From Leptasterias polaris (lineage: Eukaryota > Echinodermata > Asteroidea > Forcipulatida > Asteriidae): DNA of 64,000 nt. The DNA lies in the NCBI GenBank assembly GCA_037783415.1, contig JAZGTN010000006.1:4340001-4404000 (forward strand), read 5' to 3'. The notes beneath the pieces were generated by a model, which saw only the letters and a program-made list of their open reading frames with translations, searched no databases and was not told the DNA's origin. The position numbers and the translations under genes are program-made. Of the stretch, positions 1 through 12,329 are shown in pieces; the stretch's first letter is position 1; each line of letters starts with the position of its first letter.

Positions 1-119
1 AATGGTGAACCAGTCACGCAGTAATCCTGCCTTCCCTTCCTTCCGTGTCATTCCCTATCCCCCCACCAATCCTTCTCTCTTGACCTCTCTTCCCCTCCCC
101 TACACCCTCCAAACCATTC

Positions 120-412
120 CTTTACCCCAAACCCATTTCTTTTGCCTCACCCATTCCTTTTCCCCAAAAACATATTCCTTACCCCCAAACCCATTCCTTT
201 TGCCCCAAAACCCATTCCTTTTGCCTCGCCCATTCCTTTTGCCCCCAAACCCATTCCTTTTGCCCCAAACCCATTCCTTTTGCCCCAAACCCATTCCTTT
301 TGCCCCAAAACCCATTCCTTTTGCCTCAACCATTCCTTTTGCCCCAAACCCGTTCCTTTTGCCCCCAAACCCGTTCCTTTTACCCCAAAACCCATTCCTT
401 TTGCTTCAACTC
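120..412. repeat. C/T-rich minisatellite, unit about 20 bp
   Basis: About 14 imperfect tandem copies of a unit close to CCAAACCCATTCCTTTTGCC, with units varying by one or two bases. The plus strand is almost free of G, so open frames appear on both strands by chance; the predicted peptides are simple repeats of PNPFLLP or GKRNGFG type and are not credible proteins. It lies upstream of the MICAL exons, perhaps in an intron of that gene. Confidence 0.9.
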
Positions 413-420
413 ATTGCTCC

Positions 421-1290
421 CTCCGCCCATCTCCCTCATCTAGGGACCCACACCCAATTACTATTAATTTAAAAACTACTCAAGTTAAGAGCTACATATA
501 GACAGAACGCGGTAAAATAAAAGCATGTTTAGAATTGGATAATACTTTCAAGATGACAACATGTTCCTCTTGACATGTTCCTCTTGTTCTTGTCTCAAAG
601 AGTCTCCAATCTTGATTCAGTGACGCAAAGCATGGTGCTCAAGAAGACATGCTAACATCACTTTCCCTTGTCATCAAATCATTCAATTCCTAGAAGAATG
701 AAAGAGGAACAAAGCTGTGGTAGCCAGTCGGACTAAAATTGCTCAAAACTTCCCTCACTCAGCCAACGCAATTCATTGTTAATTGAGTCAAAACTAATTT
801 TAAATCTTCCTACTACAGCTAATCGCTTTCCCAAATAAATAATACGTGGCTATCACCCCCCCCCCATCCCCCCACCACCAAACCCAGCTTCTGACACCCC
901 TCCCCTCAGCTCATGTGATCACCCCTCCCACCCACCCACCCACCCACAGTGACTTGTATAATTGTTTGTGCCAAGTGTACACAGTGTTCCACAATGAGTT
1001 TTTTTATGCCAGCATGTGTTATATCCCTTCACATAGATTCTAATGTAAGTTGCATAGCAGAGCACTGTTTGAAGCAAGCACCCAACCCCCACACTCATTG
1101 ATGACCCACACCTTTGCAATTGTTTTCATGTGCACAGGAAATACAGGACGTGCAAAAATGTTGTGATTTTAAAATGTTTGTATGTGTTTGTCGTTGATGT
1201 TTAGAGAGTACATACATGTATATGTGCGTTCTACAGATTATCCAGTTTGTAAGTGTGACAGAATAGACTGTGGAAGTCCTGTGTGTACTC
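421..1290. other. noncoding stretch, no gene seen
   Basis: AT-rich noncoding DNA with two C-rich simple tracts near 855-900 and 925-945 (CCCA repeats). A short direct duplication (TGTTCCTCTTG) is seen near 560-590. I see no exon with plausible splice sites or protein similarity. Confidence 0.5.
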
Positions 1291-2043
1291 GAAGATTTTG
1301 GGGACTATTATTTTGTTTTTTCCATTACACCGATGTGTATTAAGCACTGTATTCTCAGTACTTTCCCAAGTTCAGTGAAAAACTCCATAGGCATATCACT
1401 CTCACCTGAGTTCTATGAAAAAATCCACAGGCATGTCACTCCCAAAAGAGTTCTATGAAAAAATCCACAGGCATGTCACTCACACCCGAGTTCTGTGAAA
1501 AAATCCACAGGCATGTCACTCACACCCGAGTTCTGTGAAAAAATCCACAGACATGTCACTCACACCCAAGTTCTGTGAAAAAATCCACAGGCATGTCACT
1601 CACACCCGAGTTCTGTGAAAAAATCCACAGACATGTCACTCACACCCCAGTTCTGTGAAAAAAATCCACAGGCATGTCACTCACACCCGAGTTCTGTGAA
1701 AAAATCCACAGGCATGTCACTCACACCCGAGTTCTGTGAAAAAATACACAGGCATGTCACTCACACCCGAGTTCTGTGAAAAAATCCACAGGCATGTCAC
1801 TCCCACCCCAGTTCTGTGAAAAAATCCACAGGCATGTCACTCACACCCGAGTTCTGTGAAAAAATCCACAGACATGTCACTCACACCCAAGTTCTGTGAA
1901 AAAATCCACAGACATGTCACTCCCACCCGAGTAATATGCCTGTGGATATTTTCACAGAATTGGGGAAAGTACTGAGTATGCAGTGCTTAATACACATTGA
2001 TGTATGGCCAAAAATAAAATAAATGTTTGTGATTCTTGGGGTC
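1291..2043. mobile_element. fold-back element enclosing a tandem array
   Basis: The left arm (about 1299-1396) and right arm (about 1934-2040) are inverted copies of each other. The left arm reads GTGTATTAAGCACTGTATTC and the right arm carries the reverse complement of GTGTATTAAGCACTGCATAC. Similarity continues outward through an A/T-rich stretch and inward into the repeat unit, roughly 80-85% by eye over about 100 bp. The arms enclose a 40-bp tandem array. No transposase frame is present, so this would be a non-autonomous inverted-repeat (MITE or fold-back) element. The exact ends and target duplication are not resolved. Confidence 0.75.
1371..1933. repeat. 40-bp tandem repeat, about 14 copies
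   Basis: Successive units such as those at 1481-1520 and 1521-1560 share GTTCTGTGAAAAAATCCACA followed by a GCATGTCACTCACACCC-type segment, with a 40-bp period and few substitutions. One copy has an extra A (near 1660), shifting the phase by one. The first unit grows out of the inner end of the left inverted arm and the last out of the right arm, so the array seems to have expanded from inside the element. Confidence 0.95.
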
Positions 2044-4516
2044 CCACAAACATTGCCCTTAACATGTGAATGAAACATAATCACACACTTTAATGTTGGA
2101 GTAGTCGCAAGACTTTACACAGTCTACTCTACTGTAGACTACGCCCACTTCACACAAACTGGCTCCACCAATTACCAGAAAACTACAGGAAAAACATTGT
2201 GCTTGCTTTTATTTGAAAGTCAATGGAAAAAAAAAGGAAAAAAACCGAATTTGCTTCACATGCATCTTGCAAAGACTCAATATTTGAATGATCAGTTTCT
2301 GTCAGAAGAAATGCCTATGAACGATGGAATGAGTGATGTTGGGTAAAATTACAATCCAACATATGCCAGCGTTGGGCGTTAAGTTGCCGGGAGTAGCCAA
2401 AACATAGTACCGGTATGTGTTTTAATGTTTTACCAGCAGGTGCAACTTCACGGTTGTACTTACAGCAAATGTTTGCGCTTACGGTGCCCTGTAGAGCACA
2501 CATTTAAATGGGCCGTGAGCACAGAATTCCGCAGTAAGCAGAGCCATGAATTTGGGCCCGAGTCACCTGTCATACCATTGGGAGGTTTCTTCTATCGTAT
2601 GCAGCAACGAATCAAATGTCAAGGTCCATGTCCAACAGCCACCTTGTCACAATCGGGTCACAGCTAGCCAGACAAACGATGCCACCTTCTAGTTTTCTAT
2701 AGGGGCAATCGTCAGGCTTATGAGACACATGGGCCAAGTTCGCACAAGAACCATTTGTCAGTTAGCGGCCGATATTAACTGGTACTCATGCTCCAAAAAA
2801 GGAAACAATCCTTTCTTTATCCCGCTAAAAACTTAAATCCAAACTTTTAAAATAATTACACAGATTTATCGGACGTCCACTCTCCAATCCCACAATGCAC
2901 TTGCTCTTAACCAAAATGTAAAGATAGTGTTTAATCAATGCTGTGTTGCCACCTTGTTTACCTAAAACCAATTTGTTTACCTTAAAAAAAACTACCCAAC
3001 ATGTCTTGTTTACCTTAACAACACCTTGTTTACCTTTAAAAGAAATGCCCCAAATAAGTTGTTTACCAATAATACTTTGTTAACCTTTAAAAAAACTACC
3101 CAACATATCAACGAATAGAATGTTTATGACAATGTTAACCCTTGCTACCTGAAATCCTTAATAAAAAACACATTTCTAGTTGACCTGGCATAGCCAAACT
3201 AACTTGCTTATGTTGGCCCTATTGCACTGTAAAGCCCTATCTAAACAAGCTAATGAGTTGAAGTTGAATGCAAAGTAATGTAAAATTGGACCAATCTTAA
3301 GAGCTTTAGTCTCAGAGTTACACCAGATTGGATTCTGACGGACTTTAAGAACACACCCAAAATATTTAGAGTTGTGGAAAAGTATCTGTAATGTTAGCCA
3401 GGTTGAAAAGGAAGCGTGGGACAATGTCAAATTCGCAGGTTTTTTTTACCGCGTGAGGGTGTGTGTGGACCAAATTTACATGTATGATGGGAAACAAGTA
3501 AAATTATCTGAGGGTTGTTTTTGTGGTTTTTTTTCTTTCAATATTACCATTTCATATTACTTATTTGGCGATTGATACAAGAAAACAACTTACAGGAAGT
3601 CATAACAAGATGAAACTGGTATTGTGATAAAAGGAAATTGGCCATGGGGTCCAAAATACAATCAATTGAGAAAGGACAAGGGTAAAGAATTCAAAGCTTA
3701 CTTCTCCAAGAAATACTCATGAAGTCATTTTAAGCGGAGTTTCAAGAAGTGATGGCCATTCCTGCTTCAAATGAACATTAAATCCAGTCATTCATTTCTG
3801 GTGAAGTTTTCAGTGCTCAGCTGACAGTTATGATTTCTAAGATGAAACAAAATCTACTCCAAACTAAGGAACGAGTTGTAAGAACGAGTTGTAAGATTTC
3901 TAGAGGATTCCATGTATTGACCCCCGGCACGATGCACAGCGTACTTATCGATGCATATTATGTTAGCCACTTTGGGAGTCAAACCTAACATAAAGGAATT
4001 GACTCTTAAAATGGCGAAAATTGTAAATGAGCATTTTGCGGAGGTGCGTTCCACATCTGCAAGGGGTCAGTACAGACACTCACAACAAACTCAAATATTG
4101 TGCATTCCGCAATTTTGGAAAAGTGTTTCAGCCACAGTTGGTTTGATGGTTTAGCTTGAAGGAAGCTTCAACAGAACTATTTGGAATGTTTCCAATTTAA
4201 TCTCATCAGGTTTTACATCATAACATTTTTGTGAATGCACCGGTTCCTTGTATGGTGAATTTTGAAATAACTTCTGTTTATTTACAAGTCTTGTCAATTT
4301 TTTATTTTGTGTTTAATTATTTCAAAGTAAGTGCCTAAACTGTGATAACCTGTGTATTTTGTTAATGTCGTATTGTTCTTGTTCTTGTTCTTGTTCAGCA
4401 GTAACCAATTGAAAATATCTGTGATTAATTGTGAAATGGCTAACCACTGCAACAAATTGTTCCAAATCAAGAATCTATGTTTATCATTTTTTGACAATTA
4501 ATTTTCTCAATGACAG
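2044..4516. other. noncoding stretch before the first recognised MICAL exon
   Basis: No convincing exon found; possibly intronic DNA of the MICAL gene. The only sizeable frame with an ATG (2425-2667) lacks recognisable similarity. It holds a small palindrome (AGTCTAC/GTAGACT near 2120), a degenerate repeat at 2945-3105 and a short TTCTTG run at 4376-4397. Confidence 0.5.
2945..3105. repeat. degenerate tandem repeat, CTTGTTTACCTTAAAA-like
   Basis: Five or six spaced copies of TTGTTTACCTTAAAA or a close variant occur in about 160 bp, with ACTACCCAACAT present twice (near 2990 and 3095). It looks like a decayed tandem duplication; no coding potential. Confidence 0.6.
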
Positions 4517-4745
4517 GAGAGGAGGAAGATAGAGGAAGAAGAGTTGAACGAGAAACTGACACGACGAGTTCAACGGGAGGCGAGACGCCAACACCATCAG
4601 CAACAGCTGAAGCGCCACCGCATGGCCCAAGAGATACAACGCCATCTTCAAGAGGTGGAGGTCAAGCAGCGGGAACTTGAGAATCGTGGAGTCTACGTCG
4701 AGAAGGCGTTACGAGGGGAAGGCGCTGACGATGCAGACAAGAAAC
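4517..4745 (+). CDS. MICAL: MICAL exon A (start of bMERB domain)
   Basis: Acceptor TTCTCAATGACAG precedes 4517 and donor GTAAAG follows 4745 (phase 1). It encodes ERRKIEEEE through GVYVEKALRGEG and a short acidic linker: the first helix of the bMERB domain. An open frame continues past the donor to a stop at 4760, so retention would give a truncated product. Confidence 0.85.
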
Positions 4746-7700
4746 GTAAAGAAGCACTTTGAGATATTTCAAAATTTGTGTTTCCATGGGGTTTTTAAAA
4801 ATACATTTACACGTTTACACTTTTCAGAAATTAACAATTTGTTGACGTAATATCAATAATTTTATAATCGTGTTTTTGTAATGACTTGTCTGCTTTTAAC
4901 TTGTTAACAAAGTATCTTGCCTTGTAAACATTTTTTTAATAATAATAACAAATAATAAAACTTCATTCTAACTATTATGTAGTATCAACAGCATCGGGTG
5001 GTGTAGATGAAAGCACCCTAATGCAACAGTGGTTCAACTTGGTCAACGAAAAGAACGCTCTCGTCCGATACGAGTCTGAACTCATGGTCCAGTAAGTCTA
5101 ATCTTGACATATATTTGTAATCTCCCCCCCCCCCCCCCAGTAGTACCAGCACTACCAGCACGTGTGTTTCACATCTGCTCAAGGGAATAGGTGTTTTCTC
5201 ATGCATTTGTCCACAGCCAGCTTTATTTCTGTTATCTTTTCTTTTAACTCAGTCAGGTTTTGTTTGCTGTAATTGAACATTTCTGCTCCAATTCGTTTCA
5301 AAAGGTAACTGAATTGAAGAGAGATTGAGAAGCAAAAATCAATGTTGATGTTCTCTCTTCCAAGACGGACCTTACAATTTTGTGTGTGTTTATTTATTTT
5401 TTTATTTTTTTGTAGGGCACGTGAGCTGGAACTGGAGGACAGACATTGCCAACTAGAGCAAGAACTAAGACAGCGGATGGCTATTGATGGTGAGAATTGG
5501 GTCTTATTTACTCTCTTGGTGGGTTGGGGTGTGGGGGGGGGGGGGGGGGGGTTAGGAGATAAGGATCAAGCCCCCTCCCCCAATTTTGTAAAGCATAGAG
5601 ATATACAAAGTATCCATACTGTCTGTTTGGCAGGTTTATTTTTCAAGTTTCTTGTAGTATATTTTCCTCTGAGGTTGTGTACTGAAAATACGTAATGTTG
5701 AAGTTTTTAAACAATGAGTTTTTGATTGGTTTTTTTCATGAGTATGGGTGTTAGAGCAGAACATATGACTGGATTAACCATTTAGAGATCATTCATTTCT
5801 GTTCATTCATCACCAGAAATGGCTAGTTTTATTCTTTTCTGTTACTGTTTTTCACTAAAAATTTCTGGAGAATTAATATGCAACAGCAATGTGGTTTTGT
5901 TTGAGAAAACGTCAGTTCCGGACTTGACCTTTACTTTGACCTTTATGGTTGCGTGAAAGTAGGTCAAATCTTTAAGCCCTGTGCAACTGCTATGTTTATT
6001 TCTGATATATTTATAATAATATATTTGTGTATTTTCTCGCGCCGCTTTTTAAAAATGCATAAATATTACAAATGCCACCGTGCATGATTGAAGTACACAT
6101 TTAAAAAAATCTATTGTTCTATTGATTACAGAGACAAAGAAGACGGAACAAGATCGTGAGGTAGAGAGGCTTCTTCTTGAGGAGATGCTGGAAGTGGTTG
6201 AGCAGAGGGATGCCCTGGTGGCACTGCTTGAAGAGGAACGCCTCAAGTAAGTCTCTTCTTGTCTCAATACCTCTGTACTTTTTCTCGTCACAATACCTCT
6301 TTTTCTTTGTGGATGTATATTTAGATCAAACGCTATAGATTTCATATGCATTTTTGGCAGCTTAGTAGTGTGTGAAGCATTCTTTACGGCATCAAAATTG
6401 CTTAACAATTTTCTTAAAAGCAAACCAAAAAAGTAGTTGCAGAGCTTTTGTAGGAAAGCTTTTATCAACTTTTTGTATGTGATTTTTAACCAGTGTAAAT
6501 TTAGGCAAGTAGCTTTAACAACCTTTTGGTACTGGTAATGGTACTCTTTTGGCTGGTACTCTACATGGCAATTATGTATAAATAACTGGGGCATTGTTTT
6601 TGAATGGTGTCTCAGAGAAAACATCTGAGAAAATCAAAGTATTCAATCAAGTTTTGTGTGAACTGTTTGAAAAGAAACTACACTACTAGTAGGGCAGATA
6701 GGGGAATTATTTGGTGGAGTTGTGCTTTGGCTATAAGGCCATTGCAAATTTGTCTTTTGGAAAAATATCAATTGAACAGCAAGCAATTTTCCAAATTGTT
6801 AAAATAGCTGCCATTGCTTCTTATTCTACCTATATACCTTAAGGACAAATATGCAATGGTTCTGTAGTCAAGTGTCTTTCTCATGACATATTCTGACTTT
6901 GTGCCAAATGACATGCTTTTATCATCAAAGGCACAACCCCATCTCTTACCTGCTGAACTGTACAACCATCTGATGATTTACCTTTCTTTTTAGTATTATT
7001 AAAAAAAACAAATTAGTGAAGATACTTCCAAAAGTGTGCCATGCCATTTATTTGAATTGACTAATAACTTCATTTATATTTTCTATTCGTGTCAGTAGAT
7101 AGTTAGAATTTCTTTTTACTTCTGTGTTATCAAGAATCTACAGGCTTCTTATGCCACATGTAGCACACTTTGACAATGACATCACTTATACTTAAATGGC
7201 AACAAAACCAAAACAAAACCAAAAACATCAATGCAACGTATCAGTCACCAATCCCTCTACTCATCAAGGGCAAGTCCAAGAATTCACTCATTTGCATCTC
7301 GGACATTCAGAAAGTTTAACCTTATGGAAACCAATTAAGATAGTCGTTGATTTCAGTGTTTTTATTTTCATGTGGGGCATCTGCAAGGGAAATACCCACA
7401 ATGATTTATATGTTATTTGTCCTTGAGTTGAGATGCTCATAAAGTTTACAAACATGGTGTGTTACCGGTACATAAATGGACCACAGGGGCACCTCTTCTT
7501 GGACTTACCCTCTAGTGGTATTTGTGATGTATTAGAGAGTTTCACTTTCACTCAAATAACCCAGAGTTAGTATTTTATTGCTTCATGCCAATGATTTCCT
7601 TTTAGTGTGAAAAGGCTCACTATTTCAAAGAAGCGTGCTTTAACCCATACCTGCCTAACTACGTGATTTCCCGTGGAACACACCGACACTGTTAGCACCA

Positions 7701-10700
7701 AACTAAAACCTGTAAATGAACAAGAAGTTAGTGTCTTTCTTTGTGCTCTCACTACTAGTGATATGAGATTTGAAACATGGCAATATATATATCACATTAA
7801 AGAGTATGAGGTGCTCTTTCCAATGGTTATACAATTAGCTTTGGATATGTTTCCTTACAACTCAGTAAATATTGAATGTGTATTGTAATGCACCAGTAAG
7901 TGCTACATGGACTGAGGCAGAAACAGTGTCTATGTACTGTGACCAGTCAGGTAGATATGGATTAAAACTTCCAATAATTTATGGAAATATTTTTTAACAA
8001 GCAATGAGGATGCGACCAGGGCGAGAGAGGCCTTGGCTTCCAAGGTCTCCCCATGGATCCAGGCTCTCTCTGAAATAAGAAACAATTGTCATAATCCCCT
8101 GTCTTATTTTTCCCCCCACTGTTCTTCCAGCACCGAAGAGGCTTTAGCTTGTTTGAAGGCATCTCAAGAACGTTTTCCCTCCTCCATCTTACCATCATTA
8201 ACTGTAGAGGTACAGGGTTCACTAGTCTTGATATATACCAACATTCTAACCCTGATTCTCGTTATGGCCCACATTATTTTCCTCCTCCTTTTGGTTTGCA
8301 TTTTGCCTTTCCATTTAAAAAGTGGTACAGCATTAGTACAGTTTTTATGAAAATAAGTCAAAACAAGAGCGAATCGTTCAGAGAGCAGAACAACAAAGAC
8401 ATTTTCTTGTATCTGATAATCTTGTAACTTTGAAACCGTTGACAGGAGACTGTTGACTTTATCAGTCAATCGGTTACAAATTTTCCTCTGTTAGCCTCTA
8501 AAGGTGTAAAACAAAAACTCAAAAACCGCTAAAGCATCTTATCTTTAACGAAATATGGGTAAGCCTATTCTGATGACACTTTCAGGTTGAGTTTTATGAT
8601 ACATGTCGGTTTCTTTACATCAAGAGGATTGGACGTACATGTAAAATAATCTTCTTAAAAAAATTAAGACAATGATGTACCTTTTATCCTTCCCTATTAT
8701 CAAACCGATCTGCATGTCACCATAACCTTCCAACTGTTCAGATTTAATTGGAATTGTCCAGATTTTTGAGATTACAGGCCGCAAAAAATCAGAACATTCT
8801 TATTTCTGACAATGACAGCAATGAAAACAAATCAAAGGGTTCTGGTAAAAGAGGGTGCCATTTGCTTGCGACAGTCAAGATTTTCTTATGGGATGCAATG
8901 ATTTTTGTACATTGTTTTAAATACATCACATAATTTGTATGTCTACATGTAATACGCTTTACTCGCACGACTTCTTGCGTCGCGATCTGTGAACTCATAA
9001 AACTGGTGTTCCTATTTCTGAGGTTTCAATGTTGGCAGGTATGTGTCACTGCCAGCATTGTACTTAGCATGAACTACACGTTACCAGGAAAGTTGGATGG
9101 AGCATGAGCATGGCATCTAAGACAGGATTGTATTTACTTTGATGCATGAGTTGTTTGCCTTGGTACTCACAGGATTGTCTTCTTTGCATGTATTCATTCT
9201 TTGATGGTAAACATTTTTATCCCTATTTAGAACTCCCCACAGCTTCCATCTTGATACGGCAAAGCCTTCTTTGCAGATTATGAAGTAAAACTTCAGGCTC
9301 ATAATGTTCAAACTATAAAAACACTCCAGGTTTTTGTTTGCCTGCCCTGGGATCTTGGAAGAGAGTTTTAGATGTAGACCCAACCCTCTCTGAGGTCAAA
9401 TAATTGAAACACACCCGTGCCACTCAGAACTCTCAGCCAGCGGTATGTGATCTCAGTGAGGGCGCAGCTCGTGACGTCCAATGCAGGGGGTCTAAAAATA
9501 AAACTCTGCAACAGTGATCATTCCTCCATTGATTAGTTTTTTTCTCCCGAGACAGTTCAGTTTCACCATCTTGCATGACTGTTATGCTTGCGTTTTTAGT
9601 TTTTAGTATTGTAAGTATAAGAAGCTTTTTGTTATGGCAGATAGATGTGGCTTGCAAAATATATGGCTTGCAGATATGGCTTGTATATAATATGGCTAAA
9701 TCATTGCATCTACCCATGCTTTTACTGTTGCTGTCGTTGATTATAATACAAGGCTGTGTCCAAATTGGCGGCTACTTCTATGGCTGGATCGCAGCGTCAT
9801 CATGTATTGAAGTATAGGACATCCTTGGCTATACCTTTAGCCATAGCTGTAGCCGCTATTTCGGATACTCGATCCCCAAGCAACTTTTACTCACCACTTG
9901 TTGTTGTCTGATGCACTTTTCACTGTTTAAAAAAGTGAGATGTGTACATGTTTGTCTGATAAAAAACATTTATTAAAATCTATATTAATATTTGTTATAA
10001 AAACAATGATAGTTTTATATTTTGTGTAAGATTCTAGACAAAATGAACAAAATCTATGCAAAAAAAAAATGCCTGTTGCAACTTTCTTGTGATGAATCTC
10101 CACTATATGCATTGAATTTGTTTGCCCATGACTTGTTGCATTCATGAATGTAAAAATGAGAAATTCTACGAATGAAACAACTGCTATTAACCTAACTCAC
10201 TTTATTTACAATGCAACTGTTGCTACCTATAGTGAATGTATTTCATATTTTAGATTTCACATTTCCGATGACGAAAGGTTCCAGATTGGGTGAAATGTGA
10301 TAATTTTGATGTACAAAACAACTTTTGGCGTTGTTGCAGTTCTAAGAAGGATGTTGCAGAGGGCTGGATGATTTATAATTTAAGTTTAAAGCTCTGGCAG
10401 TTTTTAATGTGTATTCTTGGTCAAATTTGGTGATGAGGACAAGTTCTTGAAGTGGTTTAATAGGCTTCCCCATTTCCCTTTATTCGTCAATGTAAATTGG
10501 GCACTCTGATAAACCCAAGTGAGGTATTGGATGTAACCCCTCCCATGAATCTAGCCCCTCCCATGAATCTAGCCCCTCCCATGAATCTAGCCACCGCAAT
10601 ACCCCCACCCCCCCTTTACACCTTTGCGCTCATCACCCATGAATGTTCCCCTTGCATTCAAAATTGTCTAACCCTAGTCGTGCATTATTAAACACCCATT

Positions 10701-10813
10701 CCGGATGTTCCATTCTTCTTGACAGGGAGCGAAAGGAGGATTTGGACATCGAGGAGATTATGTTGACGAAGGGTCTACTGACAGCGAGGAATGACACCCC
10801 AATACATGTGTGA
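4517..10813 (+). CDS. MICAL: MICAL-family protein, C-terminal bMERB (Rab-binding) part; five exons
   Basis: Exons 4517-4745, 4992-5091, 5416-5489, 6132-6248 and 10726-10813 join in phase (1, 2, 1, 2), every junction with GT..AG ends. They encode about 200 residues of charged coiled coil with the hallmarks of the bMERB domain: AQEIQRHLQEVEVKQRELE, LVRYESELM, ARELELEDR, EEMLEVVEQRDALVALLEEE, then a short tail ending NDTPIHV. In the family this three-helix domain binds Rab8/Rab10-type GTPases and auto-inhibits the protein; full MICALs also carry an FAD monooxygenase that oxidises actin, plus CH and LIM domains, which must lie before position 1. The wording fits MICAL2/3-type proteins better than MICAL-L1 or EHBP1, but without the N terminus a MICAL-like protein cannot be excluded. 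An in-frame TGA just before 4517 confirms that exon start. Confidence 0.88.
4992..5091 (+). CDS. MICAL: MICAL exon B
   Basis: Acceptor TATCAACAG and donor GTAAGT. It encodes SGGVDESTLMQQWFNLVNEK then NALVRYESELMVQ, the helix 1-2 turn with the conserved QQWF..LV.EKN signature. The following intron begins with a run of 14 C just after the donor region. Confidence 0.88.
5416..5489 (+). CDS. MICAL: MICAL exon C
   Basis: A long T-rich tract ending TGTAG precedes it and donor GTGAGA follows. It encodes ARELELEDRHCQLEQELRQR and MAID, the middle helix. A run of 18 G (5532-5551) lies in the next intron. Confidence 0.88.
6132..6248 (+). CDS. MICAL: MICAL exon D
   Basis: Acceptor TTGATTACAG, donor GTAAGT (phase 2). 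It encodes ETKKTEQDREVERLLLEEML then EVVEQRDALVALLEEERLK, the third bMERB helix, the most recognisable block of the family. Confidence 0.9.
9753..9867. mobile_element. short inverted-repeat element (GCGGCTAC family), copy 1
   Basis: The left end has CCAAATTGGCGGCTAC and the right end GTAGCCGCTATTTCGGATAC, inverted relative to each other. The core (GTCATCATGTATTGAAGTAT, AGGACATCCTTGGC) matches, in reverse orientation, the element at 47475-47605. At about 115 bp with no coding capacity it fits a MITE. Confidence 0.7.
10537..10590. repeat. three exact 18-bp tandem copies
   Basis: CCCCTCCCATGAATCTAG is repeated three times without change, indicating recent slippage duplication. It lies about 135 bp upstream of the last MICAL exon. 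Confidence 0.95.
10726..10813 (+). CDS. MICAL: MICAL exon E (terminal coding exon)
   Basis: Acceptor CATTCTTCTTGACAG. It encodes ERKEDLDIEEIMLTKGLLTA then RNDTPIHV and TGA at 10811-10813. The ED.D.E..ML.KG motif is the usual end of the bMERB domain in MICALs. Confidence 0.88.
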
Positions 10814-11615
10814 ATGAACCCCCTCTCTCTTCAAATGGAACACCTCTGTGCAGAATTGATTAGACCGGCTGCGGCAAACACACTTTCTACCCAGTGGCAA
10901 AAACAATGTTGTATAAGAAAAATGATCAAAAAGCCAGTTAATGAAGTACAGTACTTTTACTTGAAATTACTTGAAAAGGGTTCAAAGGTCAGTAAATGTT
11001 TTATGGATGGCCATTATTCCAACTTGTAATATAATTTGAATTACTTGTTTGTTAGTTTGTTTGTTGGTACTTGAAGCATCACAGGTTCCCCAAATGGGGG
11101 CTAACGATACCCTCATTGGGAAGAATGACCCCAATCAGGGTGAACCCTGATCGGGATAGTATAATGGTAATGAGTGTATCAAATTGGAACCCCCTTGATA
11201 CAAAATGGAATAGCCGGTCAATTACCCAGACACTATTGTATACTTGTTTTAAATTTAATTAAACATTTAAAAAGGATTGATACATCAAACAACCAGCTTG
11301 CATCAAACAGCCAGCTTACAGGGTTTTTGTTTTGTGAGCTATGGATGTTTGATATTACAAAAGCAATGCAATTTTTTTTAGAAGTCAGCAAAAATGTAGA
11401 AAAAATAAAAATGCTGTAAGAAACTTTGCCATTTAAAAATATAATGGGCATTAAAAAAAAGGGCAATACAATATTTTCCTCATGTCATGAGGACCTAAAT
11501 TCATGAAGCTAAAAAGTAAAACAATACTTCTTTTGTTTTAAAGTAAAATGCTTACTCCAAATAGGGGATCCAGTCCCACGTTTTTAGAAATCACATGCAT
11601 TTTGGCTTGTAACTT

Positions 11616-11790
11616 GGGCCCGCTTTCACAGAGTTACTTTTAAGCAGATAGTAATGTCTCATAACATCTCTGCTGAGCAGGACACCAGCTGCACATTGTA
11701 TATGTTACATGGTATTCTGACTGGTGACCTTATTCTGGTAAGCACAACTGTTTTGTGCTGAGCTGCTTCAAGCTCTGTGGAATAGGGCCC
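11616..11790. mobile_element. GGGCCC-ended inverted-repeat element, copy 1
   Basis: Starts GGGCCCGCTTTCACAGAG and ends CTCTGTGGAATAGGGCCC, an inverted pair. Internal words (AGCAGGACACCAG, TTCTGGTAAGCA, TTTTGTGCT) recur in the element at 48299-48494. Non-coding, about 175 bp, MITE-like. Confidence 0.75.
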
Positions 11791-12329
11791 TGTTTATTGC
11801 AAGTGTAAATCTTGTTTGTTCTTAGCAAGATTTTTTACTTTAACACCGAGCCCTAATGTGGTTTTGTGTTCAGCTGTACATGTATTTTTATTTCATATTT
11901 AGCCTTTGAGAAAGACTCTGCTTGGGTCTAAACGCCAGGCCATCAACTATTTTTTCATATTTCATATTATGCATTTCCAATTTTTATTTAAAAAATACAT
12001 GGTTCTAGAACTAGAAAGGTATTTCTAGTTTACCAAAGTGACTCTGTCATATTGATTTTGTTTCATAAAATTAATGTTGAATTTTTTAAAGTTTTTGTTT
12101 TCCTGTGTGAAATAATGGCTCGTTTTCTCCATATTTGAAGTACTTACATTTGTGTTGACCAAAACTGCTTTTTAAAATACTGTATTGTTATTCATTGAAT
12201 ACATGCTACACTCTAGAGGCTCCTTTTTAACAGTATTTATCAAAAGCTATAATTCGAAGACAAAAAGGACAACATGCTGCATGTACATTATAGCAAAGTT
12301 TAGTCCAGTTTAGTTGGTAGAGTTAGAGG

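Larger units (their letters stand above)
6249..10725 (+). other. MICAL: last MICAL intron, 4.5 kb
   Basis: Large noncoding intron with GT..AG ends. It holds an inverted-repeat element (9753-9867), an 18-bp triplet repeat (10537-10590) and an imperfect hairpin CAATGTTGGCAG/CTGCCAGCATTG near 9030-9065. No nested gene was recognised. Confidence 0.7.

Noticed and set aside
2..501. Overlapping open frames on both strands (up to 156 residues)
   Set aside because: Products of a G-poor minisatellite; the peptides are simple repeats.
1371..1933. Regular repeats that might suggest a CRISPR array
   Set aside because: The units are contiguous 40-bp copies without unique spacers, no cas genes, and a eukaryotic setting; they are a tandem array inside an inverted-repeat element.
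6049..6624. 191-residue minus frame
   Set aside because: It is the antisense shadow of MICAL exon D and its intron; serine-rich part is the complement of the coiled-coil codons.
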